Shown in pieces: positions 11,901 to 24,539 of a DNA stretch of 64,000 bases. Positions within the stretch are counted from its first letter, which is position 1; the number at the start of each line of letters is the position of its first letter. Below the pieces are notes generated by a model. That model worked only from the letters and a program-made list of their open reading frames with translations. It was not told the DNA's origin and made no database searches. Both the position numbers and the translations under genes were made by a program. The DNA lies in NCBI GenBank assembly GCA_008694505.1, contig VZDJ01007755.1, forward strand, positions 16,534,599 through 16,598,598, in the 5' to 3' direction. This DNA comes from Cyanoderma ruficeps (lineage: Eukaryota > Chordata > Aves > Passeriformes > Timaliidae).

Positions 11901-14900
11901 CTCAGCACATCTGGACTTAAAAATGACTCTGAAGTTGATCCTATCATGTTGGCCTAGTCTGAAATATTTTGGGACGTGGTCCTACTGCCAAAGGGAGTAA
12001 CATTACTCTGAATAGATGTTCCCCTTTCATGGTATTTACCTTCTACATTTATATATAAATGTTCCCCTTCTCAGAGTTCTCCTGCTCACCTAAGTAGGCT
12101 TTTAAGTCTTCTCTCAGAAGGGCCCTTTATTCTCTTATTTCCCTCTTTGCCTGTCTTTGCCCTTCTTATTTTAGAGTTCATCTTTCTGGCCGAGGAGAGG
12201 CAAAACACTTAGAAAGGACTTTCCATTGAAGTCCTCCAAATACCTTGTTCAGTATCATTGATACTTTACTATATTAATTTGTCCCCAGTTGCAATCTAGA
12301 GGGCCAGTTGATACTTTCACATCTCCACCACAATCTCAATGCACCATCAGCCCAGATGATCCATCAGTATGGGCACTACATTTGCTCACATACCCTTTGC
12401 CTTGATGCATAGACTTTACGCAGATCTGAGATTCTTCAGGAATTCGGTTTAATACTGGATGCAGCTTGGCATGATTCAAAAGTGAGTAAAGGAGAGGTGA
12501 ATTTGAAAAATATCTCCACCTTGAGATAAAAATAGACTTGTGATCCTTGACAAGGGTTCTGATAGAAATTCTAGAGTCCTCTGAGAAGACAAAACAACCC
12601 CTTAGATGCTGCTTTTGAAATTCAACCCATACATAAGCTTTGGGGAAAATCACTTCAATAGACGTCTGGTGCTGAAGATGCCAGAAGTCCTGTTTCCCTC
12701 TCTGTCCTTCTGAAGGAGGAGAGAAGGGACATGGGAGTGATGGAGGAAGGGAGGTGAGCAGAAGTCCAGGAAAGCATCAGTAAACTTCTGAAACTCCTGG
12801 CTTATTGCAGGAAACTCACTGTCCGTGGTCAGAAGGAGAACATCAAAAGTGTTGGTATCTCACCTCTCTGCTTTGTTCTCCATGTTGTGGAATTTTATAT
12901 GAAGGTGAAGCCATGGATGCAGATAGCCAGTGTATGGCAAGAGGGAAAGGTGATGAGTACTCCTGGATACCGTCCCCTGCAGCAAGCAAATCCTTTCAGG
13001 TGTTAACTCTATATTGAATGGAGCTTGAATGGACCTGGATTTGTCCCACAGTCACTTTCTAAATATACAGTGCTGACAAGACTTTATTTTCAGTGTCGTA
13101 TCTATGAGTAATTAATTTCCTCTATCTTGGAAAAAGCATATTATCAATAGGCAACAACAGTGTGTGAGTGAATCATAGGGCACCAGACTAGGGCCAAGTT
13201 TGGACTATGAGCAGCCTAATCTCTGCTCTTAGTTCCTGCTCTACCCCAACACTGTCATGTAGGCAGGGGTATCACGGAAAGAGAAATGCTGACAGCTAGC
13301 TGAGGGACACTGCAAAGTGCCAACTGTACAGGTGGTGAGGGTAGACTTCAGCAGGAGCAAGAGCTTTTTGTTCTTGTTGCTGCCTGTAGCCTGGGTCCAC
13401 TCCATGTCACTGCATTTTGCTGGACCTGGTAGTGGTTGAGGTCAGGCCATGGGCTGGGGGACAAACCTGTAAAGCCTGGTGGAGCTAAATTATTTGAAAA
13501 AGGGGGAATTCCAGCCCTAATACATCTAGCAGACTTGGGCTATCTCTTTTGCAGACTTTGAAAGTTGGTGGTTTCTTAGCATAGTCTTAAAGACTCAGAA
13601 TGCTAAGGGTGATTGAGTCTGATCTTGAAAATGAGCTTAGAAACACACCAAGCTAACAAGATGGACACACTGGGGCAGTTCATTTTGCCAGGGACCGAAA
13701 TTACGGCTGGTGTAAATTCATAAAACTTTGTATCCTTCAGAAAAGGAAGAGTTTGAAAATAATTAAAGGATATATAGTTCTCCCAATGTGCTCTTAATCA
13801 TTAAACTTTGATGTCTTGGCAGGTGGAAGACTGTTTGCCAGACAAACCAATAGACCTGTGACATCAGCAGGGCCAAAGATATTCAATGAACTGGTCTATC
13901 AAAACACATTTATGGAGTTATTAATAGCATGTTATATATTACTTGGCAGATTGGGAAGCAAAATACAAAACCATGGGGGAGTGTCAGCTATTGAGGAAAA
14001 TCAACCAATAAGCAGGAGCCAGTGGAAACCTCTATTTGTGAAATAAGATAAATTCAGTCTCAGGAGCAAAAACTGGAGACAACTGAGAACCCAAGCAAGA
14101 ATTTAGGACTCAGTGAGGAATTCCTCCACTAGGAGATATACATAAGAAACTTTAGGTCCAGAAAACTTTGGAAGGCCACCAAGAAAGCTATGGGGAGTCA
14201 TCAAATTTTAGATTCAAGTTGGGATCCCAAATTATGATGTAGTTTTAAGCTTGAATGGGAAGCAGCTGAACTAAGGAGAAATTTCCAATTTCCTGTTAAC
14301 TGAATGGTTAACCAAATGCTAAGATCCAAGAGCACTGGGAATTTTTCAGAATCTTTGGTTTCTTTGGTTTGGGGCTTGTTCGAGTTTTTAAGGTCCTGGA
14401 AACATAGCTTTGGTTTATTCTAAGGTTCCAAAACACTAAATTAAAAATTCATTATATTCTTCAAGTAAGCATCATGACTACAGAGTGGAACAGAGCTAGG
14501 AGCATGTGTATTATGATGTTTTTTGTCATTTACAGCTAACAGTCCTGACATTGAGATAGGAGTTGCAGGTGAATGAAAATTATCAAAGCTTTTTAAATGC
14601 ATGCAAAAAAAGACTGGGTGCATTTGAGTCATCAGGGAGCTAAACCTTCAGGTCAGAAAAAAAGAACAGCTTGAGCCATGTGGGAATTTTAGTTTTGGGG
14701 TCAGAACTGCATGAACCGTGGTGTGTTGTTGGGAATTTCTAGCTCAGCAAACTGTCTGGAGCCTGGAGGGAGTATCGAGGAGGCAGCAGAGAGGGCGTGA
14801 GGAGAGCATGAGTCATCTGGGACTGCAGACAGGAGAGGGCAGCTGCCAAGTGAGTGGGTGCCCCTGGGGAGGTTTGCATTCTGCAGGTCTCCCACAGCTG

Positions 14901-15960
14901 AAGTCAGCGGTGCTTGGTACAAGGAAGAGCACTTTCCTCTGCCTGAGTGCTGGTATTTCCCAGACACACCACGGGAGCTGCACGGGAATCTCCACACCTT
15001 GCCAGTTCTTAGGGCTTCATCCTGCAAACTTTTATACTGAAGTTTGCTGAGGCCATTGGGATTATTAAGGCCTCTCCCTTGTCTGTAGGAAGTGAGGTCT
15101 CCCAGCAAACCACAATCATTCCCAGTGCAATGTTCTGGCTTCATGGCTGTTTAAATCAGAGGTAAATGTTCCCTCTCTCTCCTGTGCCTAAAGATGCTTG
15201 TGATCATTTGGAACAACCGCATCCAATAAAGATGGCATAAGAAGCCTGCCTCAGCGTTGAACATTTTACCCTTTTTTTCTGTTTTAACACTTGATTATCT
15301 TTACCTGGCCATCAGTGTAATAACATATACCAGTTTATTCAGTAAATTTTCCCAATTTATTCAGCTTAATTTTCCCAATGAGCACTCATTATTTATGACT
15401 AGCAAGAAAACCTTTGCCTCCAATGGCAGAAGAAGAATGTCTCCTCGTTTAATTACCATGTATAGTTAGCTGTGTGGTGATTGGAATAAAATAATTCACT
15501 TTCTATTCCCAGAAGAGTTTTCGTAAGTGCTTTGGGAGGCAAGGGGGAGGCTGGCAGATGAGTGTAATCTCAAGAAGCACACTGTAGTGGAATCCAGCAC
15601 TAGGAGCCAGATGGCAAGGTTGTACTGAATAGCACATTTTTTTTTAATAGCTGTGAAAATTTGCTGTCTGCACTGGGCTTTGCTGAATGATAGCAAAGAG
15701 CATTTCTAATTTATCTGGTGCTACAATTAGATTATTCCTTCAGAGGGTTCCCCTTCTTTTTCACATAATATCAGGGCCCAATTTCAGTACCAAAGGCAAT
15801 GTTTAAGTATTTGTAAGAGTTCAGAAAGCAAAGAGGGCAAAGCCGTGGGAGGAGAAACATTAAAGAAAAGAGAAAAACTATTTCAGGAGAGGACTAAGAT
15901 CAAGCAGCACCCTGGCCTTTTCTTGTGCAGCCCTCTGTGAGGTGGTTCCATTGTGTAACT
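8911..15960. other. Non-coding stretch, no gene seen
   Basis: No exon, RNA gene or clear transposable element was identified. A consensus-like splice donor (CAGGTGAGTA) lies at 9,621-9,630 on the plus strand but has no convincing partner acceptor or coding frame. The phrase around 13,170-13,250 faintly resembles the 5' part of a MIR-type SINE; this is too weak to call. The longest open frame (minus, 14,701-15,144, 147 codons) has no recognisable domain. Confidence 0.55.
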
Positions 15961-16022
15961 CTCATGCAACATCCATTGAATCTGTTGGGATCTCATGCAA
16001 CATCCTTTGAATGCGCTGGGAT
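15961..16022. repeat. 31-bp tandem duplication
   Basis: Two adjacent 31-bp copies lie at 15,961-15,991 and 15,992-16,022. Both begin CTCATGCAACATCC and end in TGGGAT. They match at about 27 of 31 positions, so the duplication is not recent. Confidence 0.93.
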
Positions 16023-16147
16023 CTCCACACACATGTCCAACAATGGGAATGAGAACCAGAGAAAGCCAATCATTTCCCATCATGCTTTAAAATATAGATG
16101 CAGTCATAAATGCTGTGTAAAGAAGGTCACCCTAGCAGTCCATACTA

Positions 16148-16219
16148 GGGTTTTATGTTAACATGGTTCTGAAAGTAAATTATGGGCTTTATGTTAGCAT
16201 GGTTCTGAAAGCTACATTA
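16148..16219. repeat. 36-bp tandem duplication
   Basis: Two adjacent copies (16,148-16,183 and 16,184-16,219) share TTTATGTTA, then CATGGTTCTGAAAG, at a 36-bp period with a handful of differences. This is the second short tandem duplication within 260 bp, with a different unit. Confidence 0.92.
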
Positions 16220-19200
16220 GGGTATTAGATTGCACTTGAAATCTAAAATGTGTTTTCCATCCATGAAATGATGACTGGACCCCAGATTTTGACTTTTCTG
16301 ACTCCATTCAGACATACAAACTTCCCAAATCCCCATGAATTAACATGGTCTGTGCAAATCCAGTTTATCCACAAATGCCCCCTTAAGTGTGTAGAATCAT
16401 CTGGCAATAAATGGAAGACAAGGCTAACCCTGCTGTTGGCTTTAGACAATCACTTAACTGGTAATGCTCTTCTGGGCAGGGGTGATGGCGGAATTTGCAT
16501 GGACAAAACACACAATTTAAGAAGCATGGGCAGTCCTGTAGGCTTTCACAATGTGCTACAAAGCAGTGAAGAAGGACCAGGCTGAGACCTCCTTAGAATC
16601 CACAGATACAATAAATCTCCCCTGAGGCAGGCATGTGTTTCACACACACCTGGAAACCCGGCCTACTGTCATAGTTGTGTATTGCTCCAAATGCCTCTGG
16701 TGCATGTGGTGAGTTTCTCTGCCTGAAGTCAGACAGCCCATGCCACTTCTGTGCCTTTGGCCACAAAGGTCTGGGCCACTTCTTTCAGTGAAACTAAACC
16801 CAGGGTTCTGTCTTACTCTCATAGCCTCTCTGCATCAGGGAAATGAAGAAATGAGTCCACCTTTGAGAGCTGATACGCTTGGAAACCTGGTGACAGAGGT
16901 GTGACTCTAGATCACATCTCTTAACTGTGTGCCAAGCACATTTATCAGCATGAACCACTAAGACTGGGAGAATTCAGAAACTTCTGGAATACAGTTTTGG
17001 ATTTATACCAACTAAAACAAAGTCCATGTGTCGCCTATTGTCTAACTCTGCAGTTTTTTATTCTGTCATTGAATACTGACTTGCCCTGCCATTACAGAAA
17101 ATGACACTAAGAGCAAATGCCATTCTTCCATGCTGTGTGCATACTTAAAACTGTGTAAATGTAAAGGCCATTAAAACCCTGTAAGCAAAGCTCTGCCTTG
17201 GTATAGTTTGCACTGTACCTAGCCCAGAGGGCACCACAACAAACCTGATGATATGCACCAGGGTGATATGCACCCAAAACTAGGGAAGAGCATCTTCAGA
17301 CATAACACTCCTGCTGAGATGATACTACAGTGTCTGTCTCATCTTAGATAGGGACACATGAATCTATTTGAACAGTAGCATTCATCCTTTGCAAAAGGCT
17401 GCCTTCAAAATAGGACTTCTTGTCTCTTATCTGAGCTCCAGACACTGCTTTGGCTTTCAGTGTGGGGGTCAGCCCTACAAAGTCATTGCTAGAACAAGCT
17501 GAAATGTTTTTGTACTGTTTTTGCACAGTAATGCCTGGGGATAATGGGGGGTAAAAAAAATTGTTTCTTCCTACATTTCAAGGTATTTTTCAATTACACA
17601 AATCACTTCTGTTTCTCTTTTCACTTTTTTTGTCATTTTTCTGTTTATTTTCCATATTTTTGGTTCTCATCTTTACACATTTTCCCTGGGAATGTGGATG
17701 AAAGAGTTAAATAAAAGACAGAATTTACTTTCTGTGATGATTCCAGCAGTCTTTTCCTTATCTGAGTCAACATTTTCTTTTCCTAATGCTATTTAATTCT
17801 TAAAGATGAGAACAGTGTTCTTTAAAAATAAAACATCTTTAACAACAACAGAAGAGACAATTGGATCAGCTCAGTGTAGCTACACATGGTGATAGCCATG
17901 ATGATGATGTAAAATCATCTTTTTACTCTTCTGTTTGAAGACTGAATTTTCAAATGATACTTCATTGACAATCAATAAATGACTTTTTTACTGCTGTCAG
18001 CGCTACTGAGTCAATGCAGTACTGAGAACAAGTGGAGTGCTGTACTGACTCAGCCACACTTCAGGCAACCCTCAATTCATTCTTGGTCCCAGAATCATTC
18101 TATTACACTGAGAGACAAAGAAAGGAACCCCACCAACCTGCTTTCACATTTTGTCATCACTTTTTCAGGTTCCTTGTCAACCATTCCAAATTCAGATGTA
18201 GAAATAATCACAAGCTGGGCTCAATAATTTCTCATCTGACACAAATCCTTCCTGAAAGATGTCCAGCCTTGATCTGATGACATCAATGGAGTACTCACCA
18301 TTTCTCAGAGTAAAGCATTCCCAGTGACTATTCACCCATACTCTCGATAATTTGTTTCACTAACTCAGGATGATTTTAAAGCACTATTTTTTTTCTGATT
18401 CCCCAGCCTGGCACTAACCCAAGCCAAATTGTATGAAATAACCCAGCTCTGTCTGAAAGTGTATTTCTGAGGCCTGACTTGAAAGAACCTTCCTTTGCAC
18501 ATGTAAAACTTTGCATTGGAGGCAGAATTTATAATTCATAAATTTTCAGTTTCTTAACTAGTTGATTACACCTACAGCTCAGGTCTAATTGCTTCTATTC
18601 CTGTTCAGAGGCACAAAAAATCTGCATCAAGATAAGTACCCTTGAAAATGTTTAAAAGATCCTAATGTGTATGGCCAGAACTACCACACTTGCAGACAGT
18701 GATAATCTAGCTGTCATGGACTAATGAACTGTAACCTGGAATTCTGGTTGATCCTGTCACCCTTGGCCAAAATAATCCAAGGAGGGAAGTGACGCATGTT
18801 GAAATCTTGTTTTGAGAACTGAACACTCGGATTTCTTCCAGGACTGCTCTCAAGGTTGTGTTGTACTCACAGTGAAATTGTTTGTGAGAATTTAGAAAAA
18901 CTTAATGATGGAGGGCTATTGCCTTGATTCTGCTGTGAAAAAAACCCCTCATTCTGTCTCCAGAGGCATTTCATACCCTTTGCAAATAATTCCACTTGGA
19001 CCTGGACTTACTGCAGTGTGAGATATCCTGTTGTTTTATACCTTACAGCTCTTCTACAGGACTACTTTTTTACTTAAAATTAAGTCGAAACTTTTGTATC
19101 CGTTCCCTTTTCCATTGTCTGCATAATCAAATGGGGCAGATTTTAGTGTTTGTTTGCCTGAAAATGTTGTTTCCTTGTTTGTTTTAAAGAAGCATTTTCT

Positions 19201-22200
19201 ATTTATTTTAGTATTTCTTCCCCAGGGAAACAACATTTGGAACAGTCCAGGAAATAATATTTTAACAAGCATTAAGTTGCCATCATTAAGACCACAGAGG
19301 GAAGGTGATGTAGGAGGGAGGAAAAGTGGCTGCCATGTGCCATACCCGAGTACCATTTATAACAACACAAATTCTGTCCTCCTCAAAAGAACACTTCTCA
19401 TGCTTCTCTAAGTGAAAACCCAGGAAAACTATAAGTTCAAACAAACTGTCATTAAAATCACCGTAAGACACTGAAAACTAGTGAAAGCTGAGTTTAAGTC
19501 TAAGTTCCCACCTGACAGTTCTGGCACACCACACGGAGAAGCAGCGATGTGTCTGTCGTGCTTGCATCAGACCTCACTTTTTGCCAGCTTGCTTTAACGT
19601 GCCAGGTTGTTTGCACCTGGAGAGCCAGGCTGTGAAGCAGCAAGAGGAGATTTCAGTTTAGTAGGAAACAGCCTCACAGCCACTTTTGGGGCATTTTGCT
19701 GCCTCCCGTGGCTGTGGGTTTGTTCTGCTGCCCAGACCTTGCCATGCCAGGAAAGTTCCATAGAAGGAGATGTCACCTCTGAGTATAGCTGGCATATGGC
19801 ATTTGCCTGATTTCCATGAAGGAGTGAAAAATGTTCAAACAGTTAAAATGTTAAAACAGCCTTAGATGTGAGCAAAATTTTACAGGGAAAATGTTGATGA
19901 GCTTGGGAGAAGGAAGATGATCACCAAGCCATACTTTGTGTGCTGTTGCTTGCAGCCTGCAGTCCAGATAACAACTTGGAGAGGAATCTGGGTAGGAGCA
20001 CTTTCAGTGAGTAACTTACCATTTCTGTCTGGGCAGCTAAATCAAAAGTCACACCTCTTCAGCACCGGGTGCAGTGCTGCCCAGGGCTGTTGTGGACAAG
20101 CAAATCACTGCACACACGGAGGGTATCAGCCAGCAGCTGTTTTCTAGGTGCTTGAGTGCTGCCCGCCCTGAAAAGTACCAATTACCAGCATTTAATGCGG
20201 AAATCTGGGGTGTCTAAAAACTGTTGCACCAGTGGTTAGGTCTTGCCAGACATTGCAAAGTAGAAGACCCAGACCGGGGCCCATTGTCTGACTTCAGACA
20301 ATGCTGTCAGCAATCCCAAATAATGATTGCCCTGACAAATGTTGCTAATGAAAATAAAAGTAACCCATTTGCCACCTTCAAAGTGCACAGGAGTTTTGTC
20401 ATCACCAGCAATGCTACCTTATATTTCCATTCTGAGCCTGATGAGTCTGACACCAGACCAGAGTCAAACAGGGGCAAGACTTGTAAATGGTACGAAGAAA
20501 ATTGTATTTAGCAATTGCACCAAAGCAGTGAATTCATCAATTCCCCAAAAAGTCAAACTGATGTTAATGCCTGAGCATGTTTCTTGGCATCTTTTGCAAG
20601 TAGGAGGAAGTAAGCATGTATGTTTTAGAAGAAAACAGCATTTGTGGGCTAAGATCTTTGCAGAGAGCTGCCAAGCATGACCAGTGTGGGGGGTATTTCA
20701 AAGGATCTGCTTGCAACAGAGAGCTTTCCCACTTCCAGCTGAGCACTCAGACTGGCTGTGTATCTGCAGGATGAAACATGGGGGAAGTCTCTCATCCAGA
20801 CCTGCAAAGCACACCCTGGATGCGGTTTTCTCCTGCTTGCTTTATCCCAGCTGCTGCCCTGACATGTTGGTAGGCAGATGTGGAAAAGTGCGTTTTTTCT
20901 CTCCCTATCATTTGTGGGGTTTTACCTCACCAATGGGATATGCTGCATCACATTTCTAAAGTTTGCTTTTGATACCTGCTCAGTAAACACAAAGCAATGA
21001 TGCTATTTCAGCAATATAAAAGGCCACTATCACAGTGCTGATTGCATATGATGATGTCATGTATCACACAGCCTATCATCATCTTGCTAGGTGCTTTCTG
21101 AAATTCTACACATGGTTTATCCAAACCAAAGGTTTTCAAAGAATATAAAAGAAAAATGGTATGACAGCCTCTCTGCATCTGCATTGATTTGAAGAAATGT
21201 GTCACTGGAAGGCAGCTCTCTAAATGGCAGTCAGTAGCTTTTCACATATGCATTGCAAAATTTATTAGGTTTCATATTTGACATATGTTCTTTTATTTTG
21301 AAAAAAATCCCATTTAAAAAGTTCCGGTTTCGTTTTTGATTGTCCAGTAATTTTTGTTATTCCATAAGCTATGTGCTGATAGCTAGTCTTGGGAAAAGCT
21401 TTCTTAGCTCTTCACAGTTTGCTTTGTGGCCAGCACAATGAGTCTGCCCACAAGACTTTCCACTGCCTGAAAAGTTCACACTAATGACCCTTTCGGGAGA
21501 AACAGCCAGTGGTTCCTAACCTAGAGAACAGAAGTGACAGATGCTCTGCCTGATGAGCCCATTTCAATCACAATTTATTATATTGGAATTCACAGTAATG
21601 TACAAAATTAACAGGAGAAAAGAGCATTTATTTCTGTGAACTTCTTTTTCAAACCTCTGGAGATGAAAACTCAAGAAATTTGTGGTTGTTCACTTTAAAA
21701 ATACTGCTGGAAGAGGAGGAGGAGGATTATGTCCAGGAAAAGAATTCACTGAAATAATTTTTCTAGAGGGCCTGGCTAATTCTGTTTGTGAGTTATGAGA
21801 TTTTTAAGAGCCTTTATTCAAAACCATTATCTGCATGCTTTGAAGAAACTTTGGTCTGTACAAATATTAACAAATGTGTTTCTACTGCAGATCCAGGATT
21901 TGATCTCATTAGTCTGCCTAAAGATTTGCAGCTCATTTCATTGAGCCCAAGTTAGGAAAAACTAAATATTGTCTTATTTTCCTGTGATTGCCAGCATAAT
22001 TAGTGAATTTAAAATTGCCTTTCCACCAATATTATGTTTAAAAAATTACTGTTTCAGACTTCTACTAATTAACTATTTGTTAAGCTATTAACATTATGAA
22101 TAAATGCAGAAGCCACAAAAAAAAAAAAAGGTGAACACTTCTTATTTACTCAAGATAATTTTTAGATATTCTGGCATCTCTGGTGATAAAAATGAGGGTA

Positions 22201-24539
22201 CATTGTGTCTTCATGATGTCATTCATGGATGCCCAGCACTGAAAAACTGACATCTTATCACTGCTGTAAAGGCATTTTGCCCACGGGGTCACTCAGTGGG
22301 CTGAGCAGTCTGACACCAGCAGTGGGATGTGTAAGAGTCAGGTTAGTAAAGTCACAGCCCATGCCCTGCCATGGAAGGAAACCATCTGGTTTTATAAAAC
22401 AGATGTCTTAAAATCATACAGCCTAGAAATGTTAGCATTATCTACACAATTATTGTATTAGGGATGCTGGAATGACTACACTTACTCTCTAGAAAAATCT
22501 TCAAATGAATCACAAGTTTGGCCACATCAGAACACATCTTCCAAACTTGGAAATGGACATTTCCTGCTGGGTGGCTAGAGAACTACATTTTGAGATCTCA
22601 ATTTGTACTTATTTGGATAAAAGGAATAACATGAATTCAACAAGGCTTTTGAATTCATGACTTTGTTCTGCCTAATTGATGAATTTTTTCATCATTTATT
22701 TTTCTATGAGGATTGAAAGGCTCCAGCTCTTCATGTCTGGCTGAGAAATGTGGATTCCTAACTCCTTCACTATTTGGTCATGATTTGGGCTCCAGGCCTA
22801 TCGGTCCTGCGACTGCAATCACATGGCATATAAATGTATTCAAAGAATGAGGGCTAGATTCTCAGACACTGGAAAAGTGATAACTCCATTTCACCTCTGA
22901 CTTCTGACACTTATTAAGCAAAATGCTGTCCTTAGTTAGCCAGCTGACTCTCTAAAATGGAGGTCTTGAAGGCCATGAAATAACTCCAGATACGTAAGTA
23001 GAGTCGAAAGCAAAACTCCTTTGCAGTAGCAGCCCGCTATCTTGCAGCCATAGATTTTCCACTTCACACAGCCATGTACGTGTGGAGACCTGTGAAAAAC
23101 CTCTCACGAGTTGCTCTTGATACAAATTACTTCAGTTTGTCTGAGAAAAGACAGCATCCGAACAAAGCTCCCTCATGGAGCCCTCAGTGATTAATCACTG
23201 TAAGTGTGTGGGAGGAAGGAGCTGAATGCTCTGACACAACCCTACCCAGCTACTGAGCCCATAAACTGGGGGACTGGATAGGGAACAAGGGAACAAGGGG
23301 GTTTCTGCCCACAGCCTCATCCCAGAGGTTTATGAAGAGGAGGTTTGAGGTACAAAAAGAAAACGCCAGAGGACAAATAGGAAAGATTATCCAATGCAGC
23401 CTGACTAATGGATTTGCACTGTAGCACTCGCTATCCATGCTCTTGGAAGCAGATCAGCCATGTGGAGAGGAAGAGGCTGACATTTGGAGTTTGCCAGTTT
23501 TGTGTTAGCGACTGAGCCATTGTGCACTGGCTATGGAGCAGGGCTGCCCGCTCACACAGGGACATCAGGTGGGAACAGCAGAATCTGGATCAGCATCCAT
23601 ACTTTTGGCCTCTGTGAACAGCCTAAACTATTCAGGCTATGACTGTTCATGTGGCTCAGTACACACACACCACTAGAAAGAGGCAAAAGCAAACATCACC
23701 AAAAGTAAGAAGAGAAAGCCTGGGAAGTCTGGGATCTGGGTGGATCTCTGGACCAAAACTGCCTTTGGGACATAGGACTTAGCAAAACTGGCTGAAGTCT
23801 CACCACAAAGGCTTGCGAGGAGTCCCACATGCTGTGCGGAGATTGCTGCCTTCTCCTGGTGAGCCGGGCAAAGCACAGCTGGAGAAACGAGCCCAGCACA
23901 TCTCAGAGCCTTGTTCTGAAAGGCCTGGTTCTCTCAGGCTTCCATGCCCTTAACACTGTCCATTTTCATGTTTTGTGTTGAAAAAGAACTACCTACAAAC
24001 CTGCAATTCTAAAATCAGCTGCAAGCACATAATGGATTCTATTGTTGCTACACAGAGAAAATCCCACCAAATTTGGTCCCCCCACCCCAATATGACTAAG
24101 GAGAGGGAAGCAGATAATACCTGCCAAGGCATCGAGGCAAGGAAAATGAAGACCACTTCGGAAGAAGAAGGGTGTGGACATCTGTTGGTTACTAAAGTGC
24201 TGCTTTTCTGCCAGGGCAAACAGACAGAAGGGGGAAGTGGATGAGGGAAGCTTCTCTGCTGGAGCTCCCTGCTTGCTACAACTGCTCCCGGAGATAAGGA
24301 GTGGATCAAGGGAGATAGCACACTTGGCTCGGCTCTGCTGGGCTCTGCGGGGCTCAGAGCCCAGCCAAGCCCAGCGCGTGCAGAGTTCCCTGTGTGGAGC
24401 AACCCCACTGGCAGCTGGACACCCCAGAGAATTTTTAAAATAATTTTTTTTTAAAAAGGCGATTTTTCTCCAGATGTACTCTGGGGAGGAGTTTTTTCAC
24501 AAACAGCCTTGCCTCACTAAGAGCATCAGAGCTCCTCTG
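16220..24539. other. Non-coding stretch with AT-rich blocks
   Basis: No gene was recognised. Visible items are a 20-bp perfect inverted repeat with 9-bp arms at 20,283-20,302, a TATAAAAGG string at 21,015-21,023 with no promoter context, and an AATAAA followed 12 bases later by 13 A residues (22,099-22,129). The block 21,770-22,110 is AT-rich, has several TTAAT/AATTA cores and shows no repeat hallmarks. All open frames are short. Confidence 0.55.
21770..22110. promoter_or_regulatory. Candidate conserved regulatory block
   Basis: This stretch is AT-rich, lacks CpG and repeat signatures, and carries repeated homeodomain-type cores (TAATTA-like strings near 22,000 and 22,066). Such texture is typical of conserved non-coding enhancers near developmental genes. 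That is an inference from composition only; conservation was not tested. Confidence 0.22.

Noticed and set aside
13170..13250. Possible MIR 5' part
   Set aside because: Resemblance is limited to short words such as AGGGCACCAGACTAGG; not enough for a call without a profile search.
14701..15144. 147-codon minus frame
   Set aside because: No domain recognised; several other frames are open in the same DNA on both strands.
21015..21023. TATAAAAGG string
   Set aside because: Lies in AT-rich DNA with no GC-rich flank, start site or transcript evidence.
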